From an uncultured Lachnospiraceae bacterium (GTDB taxonomy: Bacteria > Bacillota > Clostridia > Lachnospirales > Lachnospiraceae): 64,000 bases of DNA. The DNA lies in the NCBI GenBank assembly GCA_945919075.1, contig CAMEIX010000005.1, positions 62,001-126,000 of the forward strand, in the 5' to 3' direction. The notes under the pieces are model-generated. The model was not told where the DNA came from. It saw only the letters and a list, made by a program, of their open reading frames with translations, and searched no databases. The stretch's first letter is position 1. The number at the start of each line of letters is the position of its first letter. Shown here one piece after another: positions 27,780 to 36,718 of the stretch. Position numbers and translations under genes: made by a program.

Positions 27780-27894
27780 TTCATCATAAAATTTTAAGAA
27801 ATTTGTTGCCCTAAAATGCGTGATTTTTTATTCAAAAGGGATTATACTGTGTTGGATAAAGAGAAATGATAGAAATTTGAAGGTAGTGACAAAT

Positions 27895-29028
27895 ATGAAA
27901 ATCAATTTTAAAATGATAGCCGCTTTTCTGACAACACTTTTGCTTTTACTGCTGGTAGCGGTTTTGGGAAGTGATTATATTGAATATCGAAAAAATTACA
28001 AAGACTTTAAGGAATATATGGCACAAAAGGAAAGCAGGGAGGATGTGCCGGATTTTGAACCCATTGATATTCCGGATATGGAATTAGGGGATAATGAAAC
28101 ACCTGAGCAATCCGCAGAAGAACCGGTCGCTCCTTCCGTTCCCGAAGAAGGTGAAATTCTGGCAACGGCTAAGCCGATTGTGGATGTCAGCGGTAACGTG
28201 CTTTGGCAGCCGGAAAATATCACGGCGGAGGATGCGGACAAAATCAGAGGGTTAGTGGAGCAGCGTAAGCAGATTTACGCCTGGGAAAACTCCTATGAAA
28301 AAACCATGGCAATTTATGACGTCGATAAACAGATTCTGGATATTGCCAAATGTACTTTTCCGAACATTACCGTAAATTTTGTGGGTGACAGTGTTACGGA
28401 GGGAGTGGGAGGAAAAGATACCGGTTATGGAAGTAAGATCAGTTATGTGGATTACGTCAATCAGTACCTGCAGTTTAAAGCCGTTTATAACAATGGTAAG
28501 GGAGGCCGAATGATAGCGGATTACAACAAACATCCGGAACTCTCCATTGATTACAATTCCTCCCAATTACTGCTCAACAGCGTCAATATTACGGTTCTCT
28601 ATGCCGGAATCAATGACTTCCTTACAACGGAAGAATCTAAAAACTACGGAGTGATTGATAACGGAACCACAGGCGGATACTGCGGTCAGTTACAGCGCCT
28701 GTTTCACAATATGCAGAACAATTATCCGGGAATGGATGTCTTTATTGTGACCTGCTATCAAAATGATTTTGAGGATACTACGGAAAATTTTGTGAACTTC
28801 AACGGAAAGCCGGTTTTGAAGGATTACATGGATCCCCAGATACGTCTTGCAAATGAATGTGGTTTCCATGTTATCGATTTATTTAACACAGGATTTTTTG
28901 ATATTTCCAATCAGGAGACCAAGGATGCGCTGCTTTCGGACTCCATCCATCCTAACGATACAGGCTATCAGATACTCGGAACACATATTGCCTGCGAGAT
29001 GCTCCTTTATTATCTGGGGATGGAATAG
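27895..29028 (+). CDS. Membrane-anchored SGNH/GDSL hydrolase
   Basis: A 377-residue protein. ATG 27895 follows AAGGT and gives a normal N-terminal helix (residues 7-25), whereas the upstream frame from 27820 has none. After an acidic, Pro-rich linker (about 45-110) comes an SGNH domain with NFVGDSVTEG (Ser166), a GKGGR block, YAGINDF and DSIHPNDTGY (Asp and His). It likely removes or transfers acyl groups on the exported glycan. It lies in a cluster with several acyltransferases. Confidence 0.85.
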   Translation: MKINFKMIAAFLTTLLLLLLVAVLGSDYIEYRKNYKDFKEYMAQKESREDVPDFEPIDIPDMELGDNETPEQSAEEPVAPSVPEEGEILATAKPIVDVSGNVLWQPENITAEDADKIRGLVEQRKQIYAWENSYEKTMAIYDVDKQILDIAKCTFPNITVNFVGDSVTEGVGGKDTGYGSKISYVDYVNQYLQFKAVYNNGKGGRMIADYNKHPELSIDYNSSQLLLNSVNITVLYAGINDFLTTEESKNYGVIDNGTTGGYCGQLQRLFHNMQNNYPGMDVFIVTCYQNDFEDTTENFVNFNGKPVLKDYMDPQIRLANECGFHVIDLFNTGFFDISNQETKDALLSDSIHPNDTGYQILGTHIACEMLLYYLGME

Positions 29029-29057
29029 CAGATTCTCTTTCCTTTTTGAAGGCTTTA

Positions 29058-29066
29058 TGTTATAAT
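29058..29066 (+). promoter_or_regulatory. Extended -10 promoter of the dehydratase gene
   Basis: TGTTATAAT at 29058-29066 is a perfect extended -10 element. No convincing -35 hexamer lies 16-18 bp upstream (29038-29043 reads TTTCCT), which extended -10 promoters tolerate. The next gene begins at 29108 after GCAGGAGG. Confidence 0.6.
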
Positions 29067-29107
29067 TCTTAATTAGGTATGGATTTTGAATAAGCAGGAG
29101 GTTTCAC

Positions 29108-30100
29108 ATGTTAAACAATAAAGCAATTTTAATTACCGGAGGAACAGGATCCTTTGGTAAGGCTTTTACCAAATATGTTCTGACACATTACAATCCAAAG
29201 AAGATTATTATATATTCCCGTGATGAGTTTAAACAGTTCATTATGCAGAATGAATTTAAAGAGTATGCGGATAAATTGCGTTTCTTTATTGGCGATGTCA
29301 GGGATAAGGAAAGACTGGAAAGGGCACTTGAGGGTGTGGATTATGTAATTCATGCGGCAGCCTTAAAACAGGTTCCTGCCTGCGAATATAATCCTGCAGA
29401 AGCAATTAAGACCAATATTAACGGGGCACAGAATGTCATTGATGCCTGCCTTGACTGTGGCGTGAAGAAGGTAGTTGCACTTTCTACCGATAAGGCAGTG
29501 AATCCGGTAAACCTTTACGGCGGTACCAAACTGGTATCCGATAAATTATTTATTGCCGCAAATGCTTATGCGGGAGACAAGGATATTTGTTTCTCCATTG
29601 TTCGTTACGGTAATGTTGCGGGCAGTCGTGGTTCGGTAATTCCCTTTTTTGACTCGATTCTTCAAAACAACGGAAAGGAACTTCCCATTACCGATTATCG
29701 CATGACCCGTTTCTGGATTAGTTTGCGACAGGGTGTGGAACTGGTAATTAAAGCTTTAGAGGAAGCAAAGGGAGGAGAAACCTTTATTTCCAAGATTCCT
29801 TCTTTTAAAGTTACGGATTTGGCGGAGGCTATGGCACCCGGACTTCCTACGAAGGAAGTGGGTATCCGTGAGGGCGAGAAGCTTCATGAGATTATGGTAA
29901 CGGTGGAAGATGCCCCCAATACTTATGAATACGATAAGCACTTCATTATTTATCCGCAGATGGTATGGAGCGAAAAGAGACGTGCCGTGCCTACAGGCAA
30001 GAAGGTTCCGGAGGGATTTTCCTATAGCTCCGGCAACAATACGGAGTGGCTTTCCGTGGAGGAAATCCGAGCACTCTTAAAAGAGATGAATGAAGAATAA
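29108..30100 (+). CDS. pseB: UDP-N-acetylglucosamine 4,6-dehydratase (PseB/CapE-type)
   Basis: A 330-residue extended SDR enzyme. The NAD(P) site is ITGGTGSFGKAF near residue 9; the catalytic region reads LSTDKAVNPVNLYGGTK with the Tyr-x3-Lys pair. The C-terminal part (SKIPSFKVTDLAEAMAP, GIREGEKLHEIMVT) follows PseB rather than FnlA-type enzymes as I recall them. PseB inverts C5 while making UDP-2-acetamido-2,6-dideoxy-4-hexulose. The next pathway enzymes PseC, PseG, PseI and PseF are not in the window, so the end product may be another 2,6-dideoxy amino sugar. A terminator follows. Confidence 0.85.
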   Translation: MLNNKAILITGGTGSFGKAFTKYVLTHYNPKKIIIYSRDEFKQFIMQNEFKEYADKLRFFIGDVRDKERLERALEGVDYVIHAAALKQVPACEYNPAEAIKTNINGAQNVIDACLDCGVKKVVALSTDKAVNPVNLYGGTKLVSDKLFIAANAYAGDKDICFSIVRYGNVAGSRGSVIPFFDSILQNNGKELPITDYRMTRFWISLRQGVELVIKALEEAKGGETFISKIPSFKVTDLAEAMAPGLPTKEVGIREGEKLHEIMVTVEDAPNTYEYDKHFIIYPQMVWSEKRRAVPTGKKVPEGFSYSSGNNTEWLSVEEIRALLKEMNEE

Positions 30101-30111
30101 CAGGTAAATTT

Positions 30112-30150
30112 TAAGCGCTCTATCCATTGGGCGCTTATGTTGTTTTTTAT
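30112..30150 (+). terminator. Intrinsic terminator after dehydratase gene
   Basis: TAAGCGC (30112-30118) pairs with GCGCTTA (30131-30137) around a 12-base loop, followed by TGTTGTTTTTT. The stem sequence TAAGCGC/GCGCTTA is the same as in the stronger terminator at 36641-36670. Confidence 0.7.
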
Positions 30151-30163
30151 AAATGAGGTTCCC

Positions 30164-30685
30164 ATGGCAGCAGAAGAAACGATTTATTTGCGAAAAATGA
30201 CATATGAGGATACGGATAACATTGTTCGCTGGAGAAACAGTGAACTTGTTCGTCCCCGTTTTATTTATCAGAAACTTTTTACCAGAACATCCCATGAAAA
30301 CTGGATAAAAAGCATGGTGGAAACCGGAAAGGTAGTGCAGATGATTATCTGCACCGTGAAAGAAAACCGTCCCGTGGGGAGTGTATATATCCGCGATATT
30401 GACCCGGAAAATAAAAAGGGTGAGTATGGAATTTTTATTGGAGAGGCAGACGCATTGGGGAAGGGCTATGGTACCGGGGCTGCCAGACTTATGATAAAGT
30501 ATGCGTTTGAAGAACTAAAATTACACCGGCTGTTTCTGCGTGTTTTTGCAGATAATGAAGCCGCAATCAAAAGCTATGAAAAAGCCGGATTTGAAAAAGA
30601 AGCATATTTGAAAGACGATGTCTGTGTTAACGGCGAATTTCGGGATATTATTCTGATGGCAATTATTAACAGGGGAGAAGTATGA
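30164..30685 (+). CDS. GNAT family N-acetyltransferase (PseH/RimL-like)
   Basis: A 173-residue GNAT protein. ATG 30164 follows GAGG with normal spacing; a start at 30137 would lie inside the terminator hairpin. It begins with IYLRKMTYEDTDNIVRWRN, has the coenzyme A loop IFIGEADALGKGYGTGAARL and the C-terminal EKAGFEKEAYLKDD. In position and type it resembles PseH or the acetylase of dTDP-4-amino-6-deoxy sugars, so it may acetylate the amino sugar made by the nearby aminotransferase. Its stop overlaps the next start as ATGA. Confidence 0.82.
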   Translation: MAAEETIYLRKMTYEDTDNIVRWRNSELVRPRFIYQKLFTRTSHENWIKSMVETGKVVQMIICTVKENRPVGSVYIRDIDPENKKGEYGIFIGEADALGKGYGTGAARLMIKYAFEELKLHRLFLRVFADNEAAIKSYEKAGFEKEAYLKDDVCVNGEFRDIILMAIINRGEV

Positions 30686-31794
30686 GTATGGCTGAAAATA
30701 AGAAAACCAGAATGGCAAACTTCGAACTTTTACGCTGTATAGCCATGATGAAAGTGGTGGGAATTCATTTCGTCGGAAAGGGCGGTTTCCTGCCGGATTT
30801 TACTGCCACCTCCATTTCGGTACAGGGATATGTTGCAACGGCTTTGGAATGTTCCTTTATAGTCTGTATCAATCTCTATATGCTCATCAGCGGATATTTT
30901 TTGGTAGAGAGTCAGTTTTCCTTGAAAAAAGTATGGAATACCTGGCTTCAGGTTATGTTCTACAGCGTTGGTATTGGTGTGATTGCCTATCTTATCGGCT
31001 ATGTCCCTAAAGAGGGCTGGAATATCTACATGCTCGGCAGACTGGTATTCCCAATCTCTAAGAACCATTACTGGTTTATGACGGCATACCTGTATATGTA
31101 TTTGTTTTTTCCGCTACTGGCAGCAGGAGTGAAGAGACTTACCAAGAAGCAGTTTCAGACCGTTCTTTGTGCAATACTGTTTGCTTTTTGCGTCGTAAAG
31201 TCTGTTGTTCCTCTCAATTTTGAGACTGATGGGCAGGGATATAATATGATCTGGTATCTCTGTGTGTTTCTGCTAGCTGCTTACATCCGATTGTATGGTA
31301 TCCCCTTCTTTAAGAATAAGACCAGGGGATTTCTGGTGTATTACGGCGGACTTCTGGGAATCTTTTTAACCACCATGGTTATCCGGTTTGTTTATTTAAA
31401 GACCGGTATTTTGACTGTGGCAAGTAATGTGGCATTTCATCATAACCATATTTTTGTATTGCTTGCGGGACTTGGTCTGTTTTATGCTTTTCTAAAGATT
31501 GAAATAAAACCTGGTAAGATTGCAGATTTCATTTGCAGGATATCTCCTTATACATTGGGGGTCTATCTGATTCACTGTCACACTTGCGTGGAAGATGAAT
31601 GGCCGGGATGGATTTTTCGGGTTTTCGGACGTCCTGCTTCCGTGACAGGATTTTTGGGAGAACTTATCATTGCCATTTTGGGTATGTTTGTTTTGGGTGT
31701 TGCAGTGGATTTCTTACGACAGAAGTTGTTTGTACTGATCGGAAGAGGAGCAAACATAATTATCAGAGGAAGAAAAAATGAAGCAGCAAAGTAA
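30682..31794 (+). CDS. Acyltransferase-3 family membrane protein
   Basis: A 370-residue protein with about ten helices. It opens ANFELLRCIAMMKVVGIHF, the family motif with Arg and the conserved His, and has YWFMTAYLYMYLFFPLL in mid-protein and YTLGVYLIHCHTCVED near the C-terminus. It should acylate a surface sugar. It is coupled by ATGA to the GNAT gene and overlaps the next membrane protein by 17 bp. It is the second acyltransferase-3 in the window. Confidence 0.85.
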   Translation: MSMAENKKTRMANFELLRCIAMMKVVGIHFVGKGGFLPDFTATSISVQGYVATALECSFIVCINLYMLISGYFLVESQFSLKKVWNTWLQVMFYSVGIGVIAYLIGYVPKEGWNIYMLGRLVFPISKNHYWFMTAYLYMYLFFPLLAAGVKRLTKKQFQTVLCAILFAFCVVKSVVPLNFETDGQGYNMIWYLCVFLLAAYIRLYGIPFFKNKTRGFLVYYGGLLGIFLTTMVIRFVYLKTGILTVASNVAFHHNHIFVLLAGLGLFYAFLKIEIKPGKIADFICRISPYTLGVYLIHCHTCVEDEWPGWIFRVFGRPASVTGFLGELIIAILGMFVLGVAVDFLRQKLFVLIGRGANIIIRGRKNEAAK

Positions 31795-33583
31795 GTTACT
31801 GAATTATTGTGAGAAATATTTATATCCGATGATTTTGTTGATTCTTCCGCTTCGTCATGTTTTTATCGGAGTGGATTTCTGGGACACAGGGTATAACTAT
31901 GCCAATTTCCGCTTTTTTGGAACAGAGCATATGGATTCCATGTGGCTCTTTTCTACCTATATAGCAAACCTTGTGGGACATTTTTTTACTCTTCTGCCGG
32001 GCGGAAAGACGTTAATAGGCCTGAATATCTATACCGGCCTGGTGCTTAGTCTGATTGTACTTATTGCCTTCTATTTTCTGACGAGGGAGCTTAAGTTTAA
32101 TAAGACGATTGTATTTTTGGGAGAGGTGTTGGCAGTCTGTTTATGTTCCTGCCCCACGGCACTTTTGTATAATTATCTGACCTACTTATTCCTTATGCTC
32201 TGCGTGATCTGCCTGTACCAAGGTCTTCTGTATGATAAAAAAAGATTCCTTTATCTGGCAGGTATTTGTCTGGGACTCAATGTTTTTGTACGGTTTCCGG
32301 ATATTGCTGAGGTTTCCATGATTGTGGGCGTGTGGGCTTATGCCATTATCTGCCGCAAGAAGATTAAGGCAGTGCTTGTGGAGACCGGCGTATGTATTGC
32401 AGGATTTTGTACATCAGCAGGCGGTATGCTATTGTATATGTCTGTCCGTTACGGATTTTGGGAATATGTGGAGGGAATCAAACGGCTTTTTGCCATGACG
32501 GAAAGTGCGCCCGGTTACAAGCCAAAATCCATGATTTTTTTCTCGCTGCAGTCCTATATTGATATGTTTTACTGGGTTTTCCGACTTGGTTTTTTTGTGG
32601 CATGTGCCTATATCCTGTATTGGCTCATTCCGAAAAAATGGGACAAGGCAAGAAAAGGGGCAGCGCTTACTGTGATTGCCTGTGCCATTTTCTGGATCGT
32701 AAAAAGAGAATTGGCAATTCATGACTTTTACGAGTATGTGTCGGTTTTCCGTCCCGCAGTGCTTATATTGATTCTGGCAATTACTATTTGCCTGATTCAG
32801 GTATTTCGCAAAAAATCCACAAAGGATGAAAAACTCATTGCCGGGCTTATTCTTCTTGTGATTATCATTACACCAATTGGAAGCAATACCGGCCTTTATG
32901 CGATTCTGAGCAATTTGTGTCTGGTTATGCCCTATGTGCTTTGTATGATAAAAAAATTCGTACAATTTCAGTGGGAAAAGCAGGTCCTTAAGGGACATTT
33001 TCTGGATGGCTTCCCGATACAGGCTTTTCTCATAGCGTTTTTACTGTATTTTTCCTACTATGCAATTGGCTTTGGGGCCACCTTTGTTTTTGGGGAAGCC
33101 AAAGGACTTAAAGGTACGAATACCTTTCTTGGAAATAATGAGGTACTTGAGGGGGTTTTGATGGATAAGTCACGTGCGGCTTATATCGGACTGGGAACGG
33201 AATATATCAAGTCCAAGGGACTTGGTGACCGGGAACTTATTACTTACGGGTACGTTCCCGCATTGCATTTTTATCTGGATATGGCTCCTGCATTTAATGC
33301 GTGGAGCGATCTTCTTTCTTTTCAGCCTTCTGTCATGAAAGAAAAAATGGAAGAGCTTGAAGAAAGAATGACCTATGAAAAATGCCCTGTCATTATTTTG
33401 GAGAGAAAATATGCTTTATACCTTTCGGGAGGTGCTAAGGCGCTGCTGGAAGACGGATATTCCGAAGAGGATGTGGAAAAGGTGGAAACGGATGAAAAAT
33501 TCAAAATGATTGTGGATTTTATGGATAAGTATTCCTATGAATTAGGATCTCAAAATTGGAAATACAGTATTTACGAAGGCTGA
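31778..33583 (+). CDS. Polytopic membrane protein, probable GT-C-like
   Basis: A 601-residue protein with about eleven hydrophobic segments and a C-terminal soluble domain (about 450-601). The first outer loop reads GVDFWDTGYNYANF with Asp33 and Asp36, the position of catalytic Asp in GT-C enzymes. The C-terminal domain includes GTEYIKSKGLGDRELITYG. I do not recognise a named family member. Overlap with the acyltransferase gene shows shared expression. Confidence 0.6.
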   Translation: MKQQSKLLNYCEKYLYPMILLILPLRHVFIGVDFWDTGYNYANFRFFGTEHMDSMWLFSTYIANLVGHFFTLLPGGKTLIGLNIYTGLVLSLIVLIAFYFLTRELKFNKTIVFLGEVLAVCLCSCPTALLYNYLTYLFLMLCVICLYQGLLYDKKRFLYLAGICLGLNVFVRFPDIAEVSMIVGVWAYAIICRKKIKAVLVETGVCIAGFCTSAGGMLLYMSVRYGFWEYVEGIKRLFAMTESAPGYKPKSMIFFSLQSYIDMFYWVFRLGFFVACAYILYWLIPKKWDKARKGAALTVIACAIFWIVKRELAIHDFYEYVSVFRPAVLILILAITICLIQVFRKKSTKDEKLIAGLILLVIIITPIGSNTGLYAILSNLCLVMPYVLCMIKKFVQFQWEKQVLKGHFLDGFPIQAFLIAFLLYFSYYAIGFGATFVFGEAKGLKGTNTFLGNNEVLEGVLMDKSRAAYIGLGTEYIKSKGLGDRELITYGYVPALHFYLDMAPAFNAWSDLLSFQPSVMKEKMEELEERMTYEKCPVIILERKYALYLSGGAKALLEDGYSEEDVEKVETDEKFKMIVDFMDKYSYELGSQNWKYSIYEG

Positions 33584-33622
33584 AAGAGTTAAAACGGATA
33601 AAACATAAGAAGGAGAACGAGT

Positions 33623-34750
33623 ATGATTAATTTTAATGTGCCTCCGTTTACCGGAAAAGAGATGGATTATATCAAGGAAGCGGTAGAGAATCAGAAGATC
33701 TGCGGAGATGGTCAGTTTACGAAAAAGTGTAATGCATGGATTGAGGAAAGGACGGGAACCAAGAAGTGTCTCCTAACCACATCCTGTACCCATGCAACCG
33801 AACTGGCAGCCCTGCTTTCTGAAATAGAGCCCGGTGATGAAGTCATTATGCCGGCATATACCTTTGTTTCCACTGCGGATGCATTTGTGCTCCGCGGAGC
33901 GGTTCCGGTTTTCGTAGATATCAGACCGGATACCATGAATATAGACGAAACCAAAATTGAGGCAGCCATTACGGAGAAGACAAAAGCAATTGTGCCGGTT
34001 CACTACGCCGGTGTTGCCTGCGAAATGGATACCATTATGGAGATTGCAAAACGATACAATCTGTTAGTAATTGAAGATGCCGCACAGGGAATTATGTCCA
34101 CCTATAAAGGGCGTGCCCTGGGAACCATTGGCGATTTTGGTTGTTACTCTTTCCATGAAACTAAAAACTACAGTATGGGAGAAGGCGGAGCTTTACTCAT
34201 CCGGGATGAAAAATATGTGGAAAATGCGGAAATCATACGGGAAAAAGGAACGAACCGTGCTAAATTTTACCGCGGACAGATTGATAAATATACCTGGGTA
34301 AATTTTGGATCTTCCTATCTTCCCAGTGATATGAATGCAGCATATCTTTATGCACAGCTTGAAATTGCGGATGAAATTAATGACAAGAGATTAGCTTTAT
34401 GGAATCGTTATTATGAGAATCTGAAACCGCTGGCGGAGGCGGGAAAGATTATTCTTCCCTTTATTCCGGAAGGTTGCGTGCATAATGCTCACATGTTCTA
34501 TATAAAAGCTGCGGATATCGAAGAAAGAAGCAGTTTGATTGCATGTTTGAAAGCAAATGATATTCTTGCGGTATTCCATTATATTCCTCTGCATACAGCG
34601 CCTGCAGGATTGAAGTTCGGCAGATTCCATGGGGAAGATATTTATACAACCAAGGAGAGTGAAAGACTTCTTCGCCTGCCCATGTTCTATAAACTTACTT
34701 TGGACGAGGTTGATTATATCTGTGATAAAGTAAAGGAATTTTATAAGTAG
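33623..34750 (+). CDS. wecE: dTDP-4-amino-4,6-dideoxygalactose transaminase (WecE/RffA-type)
   Basis: A 375-residue DegT/DnrJ/EryC1/StrS aminotransferase. Its sequence follows the enterobacterial WecE closely as I remember it: KICGDGQFTKKC, MPAYTFVSTADAFVLRGA, RPDTMNIDET, VPVHYAGVACEMDTIM, SFHETKNYSMGEGG with the PLP Lys181, and FHYIPLHTAPAG. WecE converts dTDP-4-keto-6-deoxyglucose and glutamate to dTDP-Fuc4N. The keto sugar is supplied by RfbA and RfbB encoded at 42855 and 41677. GAAGGAG lies before ATG 33623. Confidence 0.88.
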   Translation: MINFNVPPFTGKEMDYIKEAVENQKICGDGQFTKKCNAWIEERTGTKKCLLTTSCTHATELAALLSEIEPGDEVIMPAYTFVSTADAFVLRGAVPVFVDIRPDTMNIDETKIEAAITEKTKAIVPVHYAGVACEMDTIMEIAKRYNLLVIEDAAQGIMSTYKGRALGTIGDFGCYSFHETKNYSMGEGGALLIRDEKYVENAEIIREKGTNRAKFYRGQIDKYTWVNFGSSYLPSDMNAAYLYAQLEIADEINDKRLALWNRYYENLKPLAEAGKIILPFIPEGCVHNAHMFYIKAADIEERSSLIACLKANDILAVFHYIPLHTAPAGLKFGRFHGEDIYTTKESERLLRLPMFYKLTLDEVDYICDKVKEFYK

Positions 34751-34786
34751 TAATGTGATTTTGACGGATCGGATGGGACGGTGACC

Positions 34787-35848
34787 ATGCTCTTAGCAAA
34801 GATCGGTATTTTGTGCGTCCTGCTTCTTGTGATTCCTTTCGGAATCGGTGCAGGGGTGTCCGCTTTTGTGGAAAAGTATAAAAAGAATATTGTATTTTGC
34901 TGGATTGCAGGGTTCTTAACCGAATGGGGTATTTTTCAGATAATTGCGGTCCCGGCAATTATCAAAGGAATGTCTTTTAGCCGGCTTACGGTAATATATG
35001 TAACAGGCATGGCTTTGCTTGCACTTTTAGGAAGCGGCCTTTGGATTATGAAACAAAAAAAGGCTCCCGGGCTTTCCGTTGTATCTGGCGGAGCAATGAG
35101 CAGAACAGAGAAAATTCTCTGGGTTATTGCAGGTCTTGGAATCCTGTTCCAGCTTGTCATGAATTTTGTCATGGCCTTTGAGGATGGGGATGATGCGTTT
35201 TATGTTACCAACTCTAATCTGGCGGTTACTTATGACAGTATGTATCGGCTTTTGCCGTACACGTTCGGAACCACAGTATTGGACTACCGGCACTGTCTGG
35301 CACCTTTCCCGATATGGATAGCATGTCTTGCAAAAGTATCCGGTATGCATCCTACCATTGTTTCCCATTCGGTTATACCGCTTGTCATGATATCGCTGAC
35401 TTATGGCATTTATGGCTTAATTGGATGCAGACTTTTGGAAGGAAAGAGAAAATACCGGCCGCTATTTCTGATTTTTGCTGAACTGGTTGTTCTGTGGGGA
35501 AATTATTCCGTATACACGGCAGAAACTTTTTTGATCAGCCGTTCCAGACAGGGAAAGGCCCTGCTTTGCAGTCTGGTGGTGCCGGCAATTTTCCTGCTTA
35601 TTCATATGATTGGTGAAAAGCTGCTGGCAGGCAAAAAGGTTGAAAAGGCAATCTGGTTTTTGGTGATGATGGCAGTATTGACCGCAGGTCTTGGAAGTAC
35701 GATGGGAAACTTTATTGTAGGACTACAGCTTGGGGTATTCGGAATTTGTCTTTTCTTTACCACCCGTAAATGGAAGAACCTGATACCTGTTGTGATTTGT
35801 ATGATACCGGCCGTTGTTTTGATGCTTATGTATGTTCTATTGAGGTAA
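34787..35848 (+). CDS. N-terminal part of a split membrane protein (DUF6077-like)
   Basis: A 353-residue hydrophobic protein with about nine helices, starting at ATG 34787 (GTG 34781 is part of the leader). The soluble loop MAFEDGDDAFYVTNSNLAVTYD around residue 128 and SRSRQGKALLCSLVVPA near 250 match the DUF6077-type membrane proteins of polysaccharide loci as I recall. It ends at TAA 35846-35848 within what appears to be a hydrophobic helix region. The next frame resumes in the same phase one codon later, so this is likely the first part of a protein of about 606 residues. Confidence 0.6.
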   Translation: MLLAKIGILCVLLLVIPFGIGAGVSAFVEKYKKNIVFCWIAGFLTEWGIFQIIAVPAIIKGMSFSRLTVIYVTGMALLALLGSGLWIMKQKKAPGLSVVSGGAMSRTEKILWVIAGLGILFQLVMNFVMAFEDGDDAFYVTNSNLAVTYDSMYRLLPYTFGTTVLDYRHCLAPFPIWIACLAKVSGMHPTIVSHSVIPLVMISLTYGIYGLIGCRLLEGKRKYRPLFLIFAELVVLWGNYSVYTAETFLISRSRQGKALLCSLVVPAIFLLIHMIGEKLLAGKKVEKAIWFLVMMAVLTAGLGSTMGNFIVGLQLGVFGICLFFTTRKWKNLIPVVICMIPAVVLMLMYVLLR

Positions 35849-35851
35849 AAA

Positions 35852-36604
35852 ATGTTGGATTCGATTACCCGCTTCGCGGGATATTGTGGAAAAGGCATGA
35901 TGGTAGCGCTTTTTCTTGTGGCATTAATCTACCTGTTTTTTCAGGAAAAAAACAAGAATCATCGAATGATTTTTCTTTATATGCCGGTGGTGACGCTGCT
36001 TCTTTATTTTTGCCCGTTAGTCTCCAAACTGGTTTACAGTTTTATAGGAGAGGATCTTTACTGGAGATTTTTATGGCTACTTCCTATTGTTGTGGTAATT
36101 GCTTATACTGCCGTAAAAATAATCAGTACCCTGCAGGGCAAAAAACAGATTGTGGCAGGCATTTCGCTGGGTCTTATTGTGATTTTGTCCGGTAGTTTCA
36201 TATATCGCAGCGAACATGCCTTTTATGCAGGAAATCCGTACCATCTGCCACAATGTGTGGTGGACATCTGTGAGGAGATTGAACCGGAGGAAGGAAAGGT
36301 CAGAGCAGCCTTTCCAATCGAACTGCTTCCCTATGTGCGTCAGTATTCCGTAAGGATTGAAATGCCGTACGGACGGGAGTATATCCTTCTTGACTGGGCA
36401 AGAAGATCGGAACTCTTTTATGCGCTCGATGCGGAGACCTTAGATGTGGAAAGGGTTGCAGAACTTGCAAGACAGGATGAATGCGATTATCTGGTATTCT
36501 GGAAGGGAAAAATCCTGAATGGGGATTTTATGGATTATGGGTTTGAGACAGTGGATATTGTAGGAGATTACATGATTGTCCGGGATGTTATGGAGAAGAA
36601 ATAA
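35852..36604 (+). CDS. C-terminal part of the split membrane protein
   Basis: A 250-residue product in the same reading frame as the preceding one, separated only by TAA and one AAA codon. It has about four more helices (to about residue 115) and an exported domain (IELLPYVRQYSVRIEMPYG, DECDYLVFWKGK). TGAGG at 35841-35845, six bases before ATG 35852, could allow re-initiation, so both parts may be made and assemble. Alternatively the stop is a recent inactivating change. Confidence 0.55.
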   Translation: MLDSITRFAGYCGKGMMVALFLVALIYLFFQEKNKNHRMIFLYMPVVTLLLYFCPLVSKLVYSFIGEDLYWRFLWLLPIVVVIAYTAVKIISTLQGKKQIVAGISLGLIVILSGSFIYRSEHAFYAGNPYHLPQCVVDICEEIEPEEGKVRAAFPIELLPYVRQYSVRIEMPYGREYILLDWARRSELFYALDAETLDVERVAELARQDECDYLVFWKGKILNGDFMDYGFETVDIVGDYMIVRDVMEKK

Positions 36605-36640
36605 GAAAAAGAAATAAGAAACAGGAAGAAATACAGTAAG

Positions 36641-36670
36641 AAAAATAAGCGCCGGTGGGCGCTTATTTTT
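36641..36670. terminator. Perfect bidirectional terminator between convergent genes
   Basis: A perfect 13-bp inverted repeat, AAAAATAAGCGCC (36641-36653) and GGCGCTTATTTTT (36658-36670), with a GGTG loop. The A and T tracts on the two sides make it work on both strands. It serves the + strand operon ending at 36604 and the minus-strand gene ending at 36719. Confidence 0.92.
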
Positions 36671-36718
36671 ATGCCTGTTAATATGCAAAATAAATCTTTT
36701 AGCGGTAAAAGGTGATAC

